64,000 bases of DNA from JALZAQ01 sp038253885 (GTDB lineage Bacteria > Gemmatimonadota > Gemmatimonadetes > Gemmatimonadales > Gemmatimonadaceae), in contig JBBSGP010000017.1 of assembly GCA_038253885.1 (NCBI GenBank), forward strand, positions 1 through 64,000, in the 5' to 3' direction. The position numbers and the translations under genes are program-made. Position 1 is the first letter of the stretch, and each line of letters opens with the position of its first letter. Below, in pieces: positions 53,893 through 62,521 of the stretch. Under the pieces are notes generated by a model. It did no database searches and was not told where the DNA came from. It saw only the letters and a program-made list of their open reading frames with translations.

Positions 53893-53975
53893 TGGGCGCC
53901 GCTCGCTGCGGATCTGGTGAAGCAGAAGAGGGCGGGCGCGATGCCGGCCCTCGTCGCATGCGGCGATGAGTAATG

Positions 53976-54062
53976 GGATGGGTGGCCGAGCGGTTTAAGG
54001 CGCACGCCTGGAAAGCGTGTGGGCCCGAAAGGGTCTCGCGGGTTCGAATCCCGCCCCATCCG
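53976..54062 (+). tRNA. tRNA-Ser (anticodon GGA)
   Basis: An 87-base class II tRNA. Acceptor GGATGGG (53976-53982) pairs with CCCATCC (54055-54061), discriminator G. Anticodon loop CTGGAAA gives GGA (54010-54012), stem CACGC/GCGTG. Variable arm TGGGCCCGAAAGGGTCTCG region, T-arm GGGTTCGAATCCC. Lies 83 bases after the CGA tRNA. Reads UCC/UCU. Confidence 0.96.
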
Positions 54063-54611
54063 TTGGATAACTCCCAGCCTTGCCACGATTTCTGAGATCG
54101 GGTTTGGCGTTGTGAAATGTCGCTGTGCGCGCCGCGGTGTGGGTTCGCGGTGTGGACTCGCGCGGTATTTGACGGGACAGTGGTATCGTCGCGGGCTGGA
54201 TCTGACATGGACCTCACCCGTTGATGGGCCTTTGATCGGGTGGGCTATCTCCTGATCGGCGATCACTGCGACCGGGATCTCCTGGGATGGCGCCTGACGG
54301 ACATGCCGTCGACGGCGGCCCCGCTGGAGTACCGGGCCCAGCTACTGCACAAACTCGCGGCATGATCTGTCCGGTTTTCAGGGGGCCACACCACAAGTCG
54401 ATCACAGGCTGCTCGTAAAGATGCGTCGGATCGGAAGCAAGTGACACATGTCGCCAAGCTTCACAATATGGAAGAGCTCAGAAACATGAACCGGTTCGTG
54501 CGCGAGGCCTATGAGAACTCAATTTCCTAGAGAGCGGCCACTCAATCGCCGATAGCACCTTTGTAGCTCACGAAGGCACCCTGCTCCCGACTACCTCGAC
54601 AAGGTCGACAC
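54063..54611. other. Gene-poor spacer with short open fragments
   Basis: No full gene is supported. Two short open stretches end here: one ending at the TGA at about 54363 (translating ...LLHKLAA) and one ending at the TAG 54528-54530 that reads like a real C-terminal end (HNMEELRNMNRFVREAYENS). They are in different frames and may be tails of decayed genes. GC is lower than in the block to the left. Confidence 0.4.
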
Positions 54612-55010
54612 ATGAAGAAGAGCGCGAATGCGCGGTTCGCCATAAAGAGCTGGGACGAGAAGCCTTATAGTGAGGGCCAGGAGTTACCAAAGCTGACTCG
54701 AGCCGCCGTCACTAAGACCTTCACCGGTGATATCGAGGGCGAGGGGCAGGTCGAATACTTGATGATGTACCGCAGCGACGGCACGGCCACGTTCGTCGGG
54801 CTCGAGCGGATCGTCGGCCGAATCGCAGATAAGGCCGGCAGTTTCGTGCTCCAACGCACCGGAATATTCGAGGGCGGCCAGGCGAAGGAGTCCTATTCCG
54901 TCATCCCTGGTTCGGGAACGGGAGAGCTCCGCGGTCTGCGCGGCGAGGGCACGTCGGCCGTTGGGCACGGCACCGAGCATCCCATTACGCTGACCTATGA
55001 GTTGGGATAG
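54612..55010 (+). CDS. DUF3224-domain protein
   Basis: A 132-residue single-domain protein resembling DUF3224 (allene-oxide-cyclase-like barrel): NARFAIKSWDEKPYSEGQ, LTRAAVTKTFTGDIEGEGQVEY, RSDGTATFVGLERIVGRI and FVLQRTGIFEGGQAKESYSV, then PGSGTGELRGLRGEG. No signal peptide. Function of the family is unknown. It stands alone between the tRNA region and the kinase gene. Confidence 0.82.
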   Translation: MKKSANARFAIKSWDEKPYSEGQELPKLTRAAVTKTFTGDIEGEGQVEYLMMYRSDGTATFVGLERIVGRIADKAGSFVLQRTGIFEGGQAKESYSVIPGSGTGELRGLRGEGTSAVGHGTEHPITLTYELG

Positions 55011-55259
55011 AAGTGGCCCCGGTCTGTACTGGGGGTAGGCTAGGCTAGCCTGTGCTGCTGTCGACGTGGCGTGAGAATGCACAATCCCGTTGCGCTCATC
55101 GTCCTCGTGAACAAGCATCAATGCCTGCGCCCGGACGGGCCACGCAACAGAGCACCGATCCGTTGCGGATTTAGAATAGCTCCCAGTGTGATTGCCGAGG
55201 TGGTCGTCGTCGCGAATCGCGCTCACGAGCTCGAGTGACCGGCCATCACCGCACCGTCG

Positions 55260-58106
55260 TTATGGGCTTGGCAGCTCGATTAGCGCGATGTCCGAGTTCT
55301 CCCGCACACGCTCGAACAGGATTCGCTTGCCGTCAGGCGAAACGTCGAAGCGATGGACCGACTCGCCCGGCCGAAGCCGAGTGAGCTGTCGCCGCTCACC
55401 GGTCGTGACATCGAACAACCAGAAATCCTGGCGGCGGAATCCGCCGAGCTTCACCACGAACCCCCTCCCATTCGGAAGAAACCGATAGCTGTCGCCGAGT
55501 CGGTCGACCAGAAAAGAGGGAAATGGAAGTGGAAACGGCGCCCCATCCGGCGTGACGGCATTCAGCGGAACGCCTCGCCCCCGCGCCGTTCCGGAGTAGA
55601 GAATGAACTTGCCGTCGGGAGACCAGACGGGATTGGAGGACACCGAGTCCACCAATCGGACTGGCCGGCCGCCCTCCGCCGGAATCTTGAACACGTGAAC
55701 GGCCTGACCGTCCCTGGCGGCGATGGCAATCCACTTGCCATCCGGCGACCATGACGGCGCACCTCGCACGTCGAGCGATTCGGCCAGGGTCCGCACGCCG
55801 CTCCCGTCGGCGATCGTGCACCGCAGCGTCGAACGACCCCGTCGTCGCACGGCAACGCAGATGCTCCGCCCCTTAGGCGAGATCGCGGCAGCGCCGGCCA
55901 CCGCTCCCTCGCTGGGCCTCCACAGCTCGCTGGCGCCGGCGGCCGAGAGCCGCCACAAACCATCGGCTCCCCCGCGCGACGCCAGATACAGCAGCGACGA
56001 GTCGGGGGCGAAGCGCGGCGCGGCGGATCGTGACGTGGGGAGCGAGACGCGACTCGCGCTCTCCTCGTCGGAGATGCCGCTCGTGAGCGGCACCGTCCAG
56101 AGCTGCACGCTGGGGTTCGACACGGTCGCCACCAGGCGCCTCGGCTGCCCCGGTATCCTGGCGCTTGCCGCGATCGAAACGAAGTGTTCGACCCCGGAGC
56201 TCAGACGGGTCGCGACGCGGTCTCCCACGTCCATCAAGTACAACCACGGGCCGGTGCCGTCGTCATCGGTCGCCGTGTAGACGAGAGTGCGATCGTCGAG
56301 CAGCACGGGATATCCCACGCGCGAACGATGCGACGTGATCTGCTCCGGGCGCCCGCCGGTCGACGGAATCCGCCAGATGTCCATCTCGTCAGGTGGCAGC
56401 CCGTGCGAGAAATACAGGAATCGGCCGTCCGGCGACCAGCTCAGGTAATGCGAGTGCAGGCCGGGCGGCGCGATGTAGATCCGGCGCGGGTTCCCGCCGT
56501 CACCGCCGGCGACGAAGATGGGATCGCCCGGCGTGAGCTCATGATAAGCGAGCCGGGACCCAGCGGGAGACCAGACGGCCATCACCGCCGTCTTGAGGAA
56601 GGGCCGCGGAGGACCCCCCATCGTCGGCACGAGCGACACGCTTGCCGGCGAGGTGAGGCCGGCGACGCGGATCCATACGCGCGCCGCATCATGGGAGAAT
56701 CCGACGTTGCGCACGTCTTCATTGAACAGCTGAGCGAAACGCCCGCCGGTCAGGTTCACGAATCGGCCACTCCCCACGTGGCTCACGAACGCGTCAAAGA
56801 CGCTGTCGCGATCGGCCAGGAACGCCACGGATTGGCCGTCCGCCGAGATCGCAGCGTCCACCTCTGAGCCGGGGAAGTCGGTGAACTTCTCGATGTGCAT
56901 CCTCGACCAGCGATTCCGCCACGTCGCGTCCGACCGCGAGCCGCGCCACGCGATCACGGCAACGGCGCCGAGGACGAGGACGCTTGTGGCCACTGCCACG
57001 GCCCGGGTCCATCGCCGCCGCGGCGGCGGCGCGACTGTCGTCGGCCCGCTCCGTGTTGCCGCGAGCGGTTCGAGCCGCTGCACCATCTCGTCGGCGCTCT
57101 GCCACCGGTCGGCCGGACGCTTCTCCAGACTCCGCATCACGAGGTCGGCGAGCGGCACCGGCACGTCCGGCCGGTGCGTGGCCAGGGGCGCTGGCGCCTC
57201 CGTCAGATGCGCCGAGAGGATGTCCTGACGCACGTCACCGGCGAACGGCGGCCGTCCCGTCAGCAGCTCGTATCCCAGCACGCCAACGGCGTAGATGTCG
57301 GCCCGATGATCGATCTGCGGATCGGCGGCGATCTGCTCCGGAGCCATGTACGCCGGTGTGCCGAGAACGGCACCGCTGGCCGTGACCGTCGATCGCGCGC
57401 CCGCATCGCTCAACGCCTTCGCGACGCCAAAATCGGTGATCATCGCGTGGCGGCCGGAGAGGAGCACGTTGTCCGGCTTGATGTCGCAATGGACGATCCC
57501 GCGCGCATGGGCGTGCTCCAGGGCGTCGCAGACGTCGCGGAGGATCAGCACCACGTCTTCCGGTGCGAGCGGTCCATCGCGCGCCAGTCGCTGCCGCAAC
57601 GACAGCTCCGCCTCGTACGGCATCACGTAGTACAGGGCGCCGTTGGCCTCTCCCGAATCGTAGAGCGGCACGATGTGCGGATGATGCAGCTGCGCCACGA
57701 TCTCGATCTCGCGGAGGAATCGATCGACGCCTAAGAGGGCCGCCACCGTCGGACGCACCACCTTCACCGCGACGTCGCGCCCGTGCTTCACGTCCCGCGC
57801 CAGATAGACCGTCGCCATCCCGCCCCGTCCCAGTTCTCTCGTCAGGCAGTAGCGCTCGACCAACGCTTCGGGAAAGCGCGGCTCGTCGTCGAACAGCTCG
57901 GCGAAGCGCTCCGCTGCCGGTATGCTCAGCAGCGTTGGCTCTCGCTCGCATTCCGCGCGCAGGGCCTCGAGCTCCGATCGGCGACGCGGATCGCCCGCGC
58001 TCAGCTCCTCGATGAGCGCTCCTCGCTCCTCGGGCGCCGCGTCGAGCAACCTGTCGACGAGCGAGGCGAGCTCCGACCAGTGTTCGGGCCGTTCCGTACC
58101 CGACAT
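55260..58106 (-). CDS. Ser/Thr protein kinase with beta-propeller tail
   Basis: A 948-residue membrane kinase. Residues about 85-350 are a protein-kinase domain: GRGGMATVYLARD (P-loop), VAVKVV (Lys), HCDIKPDN (catalytic loop), TDFGVAKA (DFG) and MAPEQI. The usual HRD arginine is Cys here, making it a non-RD type. A transmembrane helix lies near 375-395 (VAVATSVLVLGAVAVIAW). The rest is a TolB/WD40-like propeller with repeated SPDGR/WSPDGK blocks. The ATG at 58106 follows the ECF sigma gene by 32 bases on the same strand. An open frame extends upstream but that part is non-coding shadow. Confidence 0.9.
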   Translation of the reverse strand: MSGTERPEHWSELASLVDRLLDAAPEERGALIEELSAGDPRRRSELEALRAECEREPTLLSIPAAERFAELFDDEPRFPEALVERYCLTRELGRGGMATVYLARDVKHGRDVAVKVVRPTVAALLGVDRFLREIEIVAQLHHPHIVPLYDSGEANGALYYVMPYEAELSLRQRLARDGPLAPEDVVLILRDVCDALEHAHARGIVHCDIKPDNVLLSGRHAMITDFGVAKALSDAGARSTVTASGAVLGTPAYMAPEQIAADPQIDHRADIYAVGVLGYELLTGRPPFAGDVRQDILSAHLTEAPAPLATHRPDVPVPLADLVMRSLEKRPADRWQSADEMVQRLEPLAATRSGPTTVAPPPRRRWTRAVAVATSVLVLGAVAVIAWRGSRSDATWRNRWSRMHIEKFTDFPGSEVDAAISADGQSVAFLADRDSVFDAFVSHVGSGRFVNLTGGRFAQLFNEDVRNVGFSHDAARVWIRVAGLTSPASVSLVPTMGGPPRPFLKTAVMAVWSPAGSRLAYHELTPGDPIFVAGGDGGNPRRIYIAPPGLHSHYLSWSPDGRFLYFSHGLPPDEMDIWRIPSTGGRPEQITSHRSRVGYPVLLDDRTLVYTATDDDGTGPWLYLMDVGDRVATRLSSGVEHFVSIAASARIPGQPRRLVATVSNPSVQLWTVPLTSGISDEESASRVSLPTSRSAAPRFAPDSSLLYLASRGGADGLWRLSAAGASELWRPSEGAVAGAAAISPKGRSICVAVRRRGRSTLRCTIADGSGVRTLAESLDVRGAPSWSPDGKWIAIAARDGQAVHVFKIPAEGGRPVRLVDSVSSNPVWSPDGKFILYSGTARGRGVPLNAVTPDGAPFPLPFPSFLVDRLGDSYRFLPNGRGFVVKLGGFRRQDFWLFDVTTGERRQLTRLRPGESVHRFDVSPDGKRILFERVRENSDIALIELPSP

Positions 58107-58138
58107 GACCACGTCAGCCGATGAGAGATCGGGGGGGA

Positions 58139-58699
58139 TCAGGAGTCGAGCGCACGCCGCAGCAGGACGCGCGCCTTCACCCAGTCCCGTTGTACCGTGC
58201 GCACCGTGAGGCCGAGCGCTTCGGCAGTCTCCGTCTCCGTCAGGCCGCCGAAGAACCGGCACTCCACGACGCGCGCGAGCCGCGGCTCCCAGGCCGCCAG
58301 CCGGTCGAGCGCTTCGTCGAGGTGCAGCACCGTCTCCGCTTGATCGTCCGCGCCTATCTGCTCGTCGTCGAGCGTGACATGCCGCCGCGCTCCGCCGCGC
58401 TTGAGCGTGTCGCGCTCGCGCGCGCGGTCGACGAGCACATGCCGCATCGCCAGGGACGCCAGGGCGAGGAAGTGCGCGCGGTCGCGGCACCCCGCTCGCG
58501 ACTGGTCGACGAGCTTGAGATAGGCCTCGTGGACCAGGGCCGTCGTCGACAGCGTTCCGCTGTGGCCTCGAGCGGCGAGCCGGTGATGCGCGATGGCGCG
58601 AAGCTCGTGATATGCGCGCGAAACGACCAGGTCGAGCGACCCCTGCGCGCCGCTCCGCAATTCCGTGAGGACGTCCGTAGGCTTCTTCGAGGCGTCCAT
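58139..58699 (-). CDS. ECF sigma factor (TIGR02999-like)
   Basis: A 186-residue sigma factor. Region 2 shows AYHELRAIAHHRLAARGHSG, TALVHEAYLKLVDQ and RAHFLALASLAMRHVLVDRAR; region 4 shows ECRFFGGLTETETAEALGLTVRTVQRDW followed by KARVLLRRAL. This wording fits the TIGR02999 group, which often lies beside Ser/Thr kinases. The ATG at 58699 is the likely start; upstream in-frame codons are not supported. No anti-sigma gene is present; the kinase may take that role. Confidence 0.9.
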   Translation of the reverse strand: MDASKKPTDVLTELRSGAQGSLDLVVSRAYHELRAIAHHRLAARGHSGTLSTTALVHEAYLKLVDQSRAGCRDRAHFLALASLAMRHVLVDRARERDTLKRGGARRHVTLDDEQIGADDQAETVLHLDEALDRLAAWEPRLARVVECRFFGGLTETETAEALGLTVRTVQRDWVKARVLLRRALDS

Positions 58700-58948
58700 G
58701 TGCTGTGACGGATGGCCGCCGGCGACAAGGCCCGTCGGCGGTGACGCGAGATGTCGTGTTTCGGCCCGACTCCCCGTTACACCGGATGAAAAAGGCACAT
58801 CTCCCCGCTTCCTCGTTACCGGCGGCTCCAACATACCGCGCCGGCGACCCGGAAGACAGGCACCCCTGCGCGCTTCTCCCGGCGCGCGGCGCGCGTCTGT
58901 CACGGGCCGGAGAAGCAGGCGTACCACTCACTCACTCAGGAGGGCCCT

Positions 58949-59485
58949 ATGTCGAACTTCCTCGGCAGTCGCGTCGGCGCTTTGGCGCTGGCCATCGTTC
59001 TCACGGCGTGCAAGGATGGCAGGGAACCGCTGGGCCCAGGCGCCAAGGATCCGGCGACAACCGTCGGATCGGGCTCGACGTCCACCTTGCTCGGCCGCGC
59101 CACGTTCAGCGATCCCGTCCATAACACGTTCAGCGTCAAGCGCATCACGGGCGATTGGGACGTCGAGATCACATCGAAGCCCGCGCTCGACATCGCCGTT
59201 CAGAGCATCGTCTTCCAACCCGGAGGGCAGAGTGGCTGGCACAGTCACCCCGGCCCGGTCTTCATTCAGGTAGTGTCGGGCACGATGACGTTCTACGAGT
59301 CCGGCGACCCGACGTGCGCTCCCATCGTTCGGACGGCGGGCCAAGGGTATCTCGACGAGGGTGCCCACGCGCACATCGCGCGGAACGAGACGGCGGCGCC
59401 GGCGCAGAACATCGTCACGTATTTCGCTCCCCCCGGCGCGGCGCTGAGGATCGACCAGCCCAAGCCGGGGAATTGCCCCTTTTGA
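58949..59485 (+). CDS. Cupin-domain lipoprotein
   Basis: A 178-residue exported protein with lipobox VLTAC (Cys about residue 21). The cupin barrel is in residues 75-165: VFQPGGQSGWHSHPGPVFIQVVSGTMTFYE with two metal-type histidines (H-x-H), then EGAHAHIARNE as the second motif. It has an internal CAP-type ending with Cys near the C-terminus (PGNCPF). Function unknown; metal-binding seems likely. Divergent from the sigma factor gene, with 249 bases between them. Confidence 0.8.
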   Translation: MSNFLGSRVGALALAIVLTACKDGREPLGPGAKDPATTVGSGSTSTLLGRATFSDPVHNTFSVKRITGDWDVEITSKPALDIAVQSIVFQPGGQSGWHSHPGPVFIQVVSGTMTFYESGDPTCAPIVRTAGQGYLDEGAHAHIARNETAAPAQNIVTYFAPPGAALRIDQPKPGNCPF

Positions 59486-59529
59486 TGACTCAGTCGCGGG
59501 AGGCCACGACGCGGATCCCCAAGACCGCG

Positions 59530-59691
59530 CGTTCACCGACCGCTTCAGCTTCGCCAGGGCGTTCGGCAACCGGCCGAGCCGCGTCGGCGCCTTCGCCCCG
59601 TCCGGAAGGACCGCGATGGTATGGACTTCTTGTGCACGTCCATGCCGAGATAGGTGTCAGAGCGAGCGGCAGTAGCAGGAGCGAATGACAT
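59530..59691 (-). pseudogene. IS110-family transposase, frameshifted N-terminal fragment
   Basis: Minus strand: an ATG at 59691-59689 begins a frame containing TYLGMDVHKKS, the typical IS110 DEDD N-terminus. Immediately after, the frame breaks; the next frame reads TIAVLPDGAKAPTRLGRLPN, the natural continuation, so one base is missing. After about 59540 similarity is lost. A 7-7-7 inverted repeat (TGCGACG/CGTCGCA) lies just upstream at 59707-59727. The fragment is the opposite end and strand from the remnant at 230-441. Confidence 0.7.
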
Positions 59692-59819
59692 GGGCTGGTC
59701 TCCGTGTGCGACGGCACGTGCGTCGCAGGTGGCTCTGGTGACTCGGTCTCAAAGCGCGAGGAATTAACCCGCGCGAAGACCGGAGGCCAGCCCAGTCATA
59801 CTCTCTGGCCGGACGACTG

Positions 59820-59991
59820 GGCGGTGTATCATTCCCGAACTCGGCGGCCGCTACCTTCGGGTGGTCACCCTCGGCGACCCACGGCCTCGATGTCAATCCC
59901 CCGGCGGTCGCGCACTACGGGATGAAACAGCTATATGTCAAGGATCCAGACGGCTTCTCCCTGTGCTTTCAGTGGACGGCCGAGCACTCGT
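59820..59991 (+). pseudogene. VOC/glyoxalase-family protein, C-terminal remnant
   Basis: The + frame ending at TAG 59989-59991 reads AHYGMKQLYVKDPDGFSLCF then QWTAEHS, a common ending of VOC-superfamily (glyoxalase/bleomycin-resistance-like) proteins. No start or first half is present upstream, where the IS110 fragment lies, so the gene was probably truncated by the insertion or by later deletion. Confidence 0.6.
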
Positions 59992-60056
59992 AGCGGTCGC
60001 GGGAGATGACTCTGGCTCGCTGCCCCTGACCGCGCTATGCACCAGCGGAGGCCCTC

Positions 60057-60881
60057 ATGCCATTTCTGAAAGCGACCGCCGCGCCCACCACTGAGATTCA
60101 GTATGTCGACCGTGGGGAAGGGCAACCCGTCGTCCTCATTCACGGCTGGCCGCTGAGCCACCGGATGTGGGAGGGTCAGATCAACGCGCTGGTCGACGCG
60201 GGCTTCCGCTGCGTTGCCTACGACCGTCGCGGCTTCGGCCACTCGGGGAGACCGGATGGCGGCTATGACTACGATACCTTCGCGTCGGACCTCAACGACC
60301 TCATGACGACGCTCGACCTTCGCCAGGCCGCCCTCGCTGGCTTCTCGATGGGCGGCGGTGAAGTGGCGCGCTACATCGGGCGCTACGGAACCGGTCGTGT
60401 CGCCAAAGCCATGCTCGTCGGTGCCGTTCCCCCCTTCCTCATGAAGACCGCCGATAACCCCGGCGGCGCCGACGAGAAAATGTTCGACGACATGGTCGAG
60501 GGCGTGAAGAAGGATCGGGTCGGCTTCCTCGAGGGCTTTTTCAGGGCCTTCTTCAACTGGACGCCAGGAAGCGGGACGCCGAGCGACGACGTTGTCGCGT
60601 ACAACAAGAGCATCGCCTGGATCGCGTCACCGCTCGGTACGCAGCAGTGCATCGTGGCGTTCGGCAAGACCGACTTCCGGGCCGACCTCAAGAAGTTCGA
60701 CATGCCGACACTGATCGTGCACGGCGACAGGGATCAGATCGTGCCGATCGACATCTCCGGAAAGAAGTCACACGAGATGATCAAGGGGAGCCGCTACGAG
60801 GTACTGAAGGGGGCACCGCACGGCTTCGCGGCGACGCACGCGGACAATCTCAATGCCCTGATGCTCGACTTCCTGCGCTGA
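60057..60881 (+). CDS. Alpha/beta hydrolase (chloroperoxidase-type)
   Basis: A 274-residue hydrolase. The oxyanion region is VLIHGWPLSHRMWEGQ, the nucleophile elbow is GFSMGGGEVARYIG (Ser), the acid is in HGDRDQIVP and the histidine in GAPHGFAATH, so the triad is complete. The wording fits the non-haem chloroperoxidase/arylesterase group. Substrate unknown. No signal peptide. It lies 65 bases after the VOC remnant and converges on the HNH endonuclease gene. Confidence 0.88.
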   Translation: MPFLKATAAPTTEIQYVDRGEGQPVVLIHGWPLSHRMWEGQINALVDAGFRCVAYDRRGFGHSGRPDGGYDYDTFASDLNDLMTTLDLRQAALAGFSMGGGEVARYIGRYGTGRVAKAMLVGAVPPFLMKTADNPGGADEKMFDDMVEGVKKDRVGFLEGFFRAFFNWTPGSGTPSDDVVAYNKSIAWIASPLGTQQCIVAFGKTDFRADLKKFDMPTLIVHGDRDQIVPIDISGKKSHEMIKGSRYEVLKGAPHGFAATHADNLNALMLDFLR

Positions 60882-60896
60882 CAAGAACGCGTCGCT

Positions 60897-61826
60897 TCAC
60901 GCAGCTTGGAACCTTTCGAAGCGTTCCTCGAGATAGTCGCCTCTTGGTCGTAAGCTCGCGTCGCGCGGTACCGTAATGCTCTGACCATGCATCTCTTGCA
61001 GCCCGTGCCGTAGCATCGGTCCGTCCTGTTCCTCGAGGATATCCTCACGAATCACGATCCCGTAGTCGGGAGTGATTCCGAGGATGTTAGCATCATAGGC
61101 GCCATGATGAATCTTGCAGAGCGCGAGTCCGTTCGCGATCTCGGGACGGCCGCGCTCGTCCCGGTCCTCGAGAATGTGCGCACCGTCGAGCAGCTCGCGG
61201 TGGCCGAGCGAACATACCGTGCAACGATTGCGGTAAGCGGAGACGACGAGCTCGCGAAATCGGCGTTGGTGCAATCGGACCTTGACAGCCACAGTCGCGT
61301 ATTCGCGCGCGATCTCCGTCTGCGGCGACACTGCATCGAAAGAAAGTACGCTTACGCCCAGCGGCGCAGCTGAGATCTCAAAGGTCTCATCTGCTGGTCG
61401 ATCGCCGACGACGTAGCACGGAAACACGGGCTCATAGCGACCCGGACTGACGCCGTAAAGATAGATCAACGGGCGCTGCCGTAGAAAAGCGTTGCGGACG
61501 GCGACGTTTGTCCAGACATCTGGCCCGCCACGCTCGTAGCGATAGTGAAGCAACGCGTCCTCTGATGCGATCTCATCATCGTACGGCGGCGTGCGGCCGG
61601 CTCGGGGCGGCGTCGTTACAATGGTGAGCGCGGCTCCGTCGGCACCAATCTGTCGCGGACGCCAGATACCGCGTTGAATACTCAGGAGGGGAATGCGCTC
61701 GCCCTCAAATGGAAATCCGGCTTCGAGATCTTCTCTCGTCACAGGGCCGGTATGCTTCGAACGCAGCTCTCCTAAGCGCGCGAAAGCGGCAAGGCGGAGC
61801 CGCCAGTCCAGATCGAGAGTCGTCAT
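60897..61826 (-). CDS. HNH endonuclease, possibly modification-dependent
   Basis: A 309-residue protein. The C-terminal 120 residues are an HNH nuclease: YRNRCTVCSLGHRELLDGAHI, then IANGLALCKIHHGAYDANILG (zinc Cys and catalytic His). The N-terminal about 180 residues (PLIYLYGVSPGRYEPVFPCYVVG and ALLHYRYERGGPDVWTNVAVRNAF) resemble the SRA-like domains fused to HNH in ScoMcrA-type enzymes that cut modified DNA; that is a comparison from memory. The ATG at 61826 is preferred; the frame extends further upstream without support. No methyltransferase is adjacent. Confidence 0.8.
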   Translation of the reverse strand: MTTLDLDWRLRLAAFARLGELRSKHTGPVTREDLEAGFPFEGERIPLLSIQRGIWRPRQIGADGAALTIVTTPPRAGRTPPYDDEIASEDALLHYRYERGGPDVWTNVAVRNAFLRQRPLIYLYGVSPGRYEPVFPCYVVGDRPADETFEISAAPLGVSVLSFDAVSPQTEIAREYATVAVKVRLHQRRFRELVVSAYRNRCTVCSLGHRELLDGAHILEDRDERGRPEIANGLALCKIHHGAYDANILGITPDYGIVIREDILEEQDGPMLRHGLQEMHGQSITVPRDASLRPRGDYLEERFERFQAA

Positions 61827-62140
61827 CGTTTGCCGTGACTGTGTTGTGAGAGGGGGCTGGCATGGACGCTTTTGGCAAGCGGCCATGAGGGATAGCTTGA
61901 TTGGTACGCAGAGCGTACGGAAGTGGGTCCGTTGCAGGACCGCGCGGCATTCTTCCCACGGTTGTAATACATGATCCGAACGACCAGGGCATGGATACCG
62001 ATTAAACCGGTCCATTCAGCAATGGCGCATTGCTCGCGAGCGCTGATCGGAGGAGGTTGCCCCACAAGCGCCGTGCCGGGGACAGCGGTCGAGCGTCGGG
62101 TGTACTCCGGTGTATGTTCGTCCCGATTTTATGCGCTGTC
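61827..62140. other. Non-coding stretch upstream of the HNH gene
   Basis: I see no supported gene, repeat or transposon part here. It would hold the HNH gene promoter. Short frames on both strands lack family resemblance and ribosome sites. Confidence 0.4.
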
Positions 62141-62509
62141 TCAGAGCGAAGTCCAGGCCGGTCGCGCCTGAGCGCGCTGAACGTGCGCGAGCCTGTCAGT
62201 CCGTGAGAAATGGAGGGCGACAATCGCGAGGACGCCCGCGGCTGCCACCGTCGGTACGGCGACGAGGAGCGTCGCCGTATGGGCGCGGATCGCGGCGAGG
62301 GTAGACCGCGCGGTCGGCCGCAGCTCGGCGTCGTCGTGCCAGCTCCGCAGCAGCGCGATGGAACGGGTGACCAGCACGGCGAACCGCCACGCCAAGAGCA
62401 GCAGCCAGAGGGTCCACACCCGCCCGGAATACCACATCACGAGCCGCTGAGCGCTGTGCGCCGGCTCGTATTGTTGGGGCTGCAGATTGCGCACGAACAC
62501 CGCCGTCAT
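62141..62509 (-). CDS. Possible small two-TM membrane protein
   Basis: A 122-residue frame from the ATG at 62509 (a TTG at 62527 is also possible). Two hydrophobic helices: VWTLWLLLLAWRFAVLV and TATLLVAVPTVAAAGVLAIVAL, joined by a polar region (RSWHDDAELRPTARSTLAAIRAH). No clear ribosome site. It lies just past the broken DinB gene on the same strand. Not a recognised family. Confidence 0.4.
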   Translation of the reverse strand: MTAVFVRNLQPQQYEPAHSAQRLVMWYSGRVWTLWLLLLAWRFAVLVTRSIALLRSWHDDAELRPTARSTLAAIRAHTATLLVAVPTVAAAGVLAIVALHFSRTDRLAHVQRAQARPAWTSL

Positions 62510-62521
62510 GAAGAGGCAGCC

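Noticed and set aside
53803..54062. tRNA-Sec candidate
   Set aside because: Both long-arm tRNAs have serine anticodons (CGA, GGA) and normal seven-base acceptor stems.
58140..58931. Extension of the kinase frame upstream to give a 1223-residue protein
   Set aside because: The extra part overlaps the clear ECF sigma gene in another frame and is Arg/Pro-rich shadow; the kinase has a good ATG at 58106.
62141..62521. Continuation of the DinB frame past 62522
   Set aside because: The residues become Arg/Pro-rich and overlap a better membrane-protein frame; probably read-out after loss of the stop.
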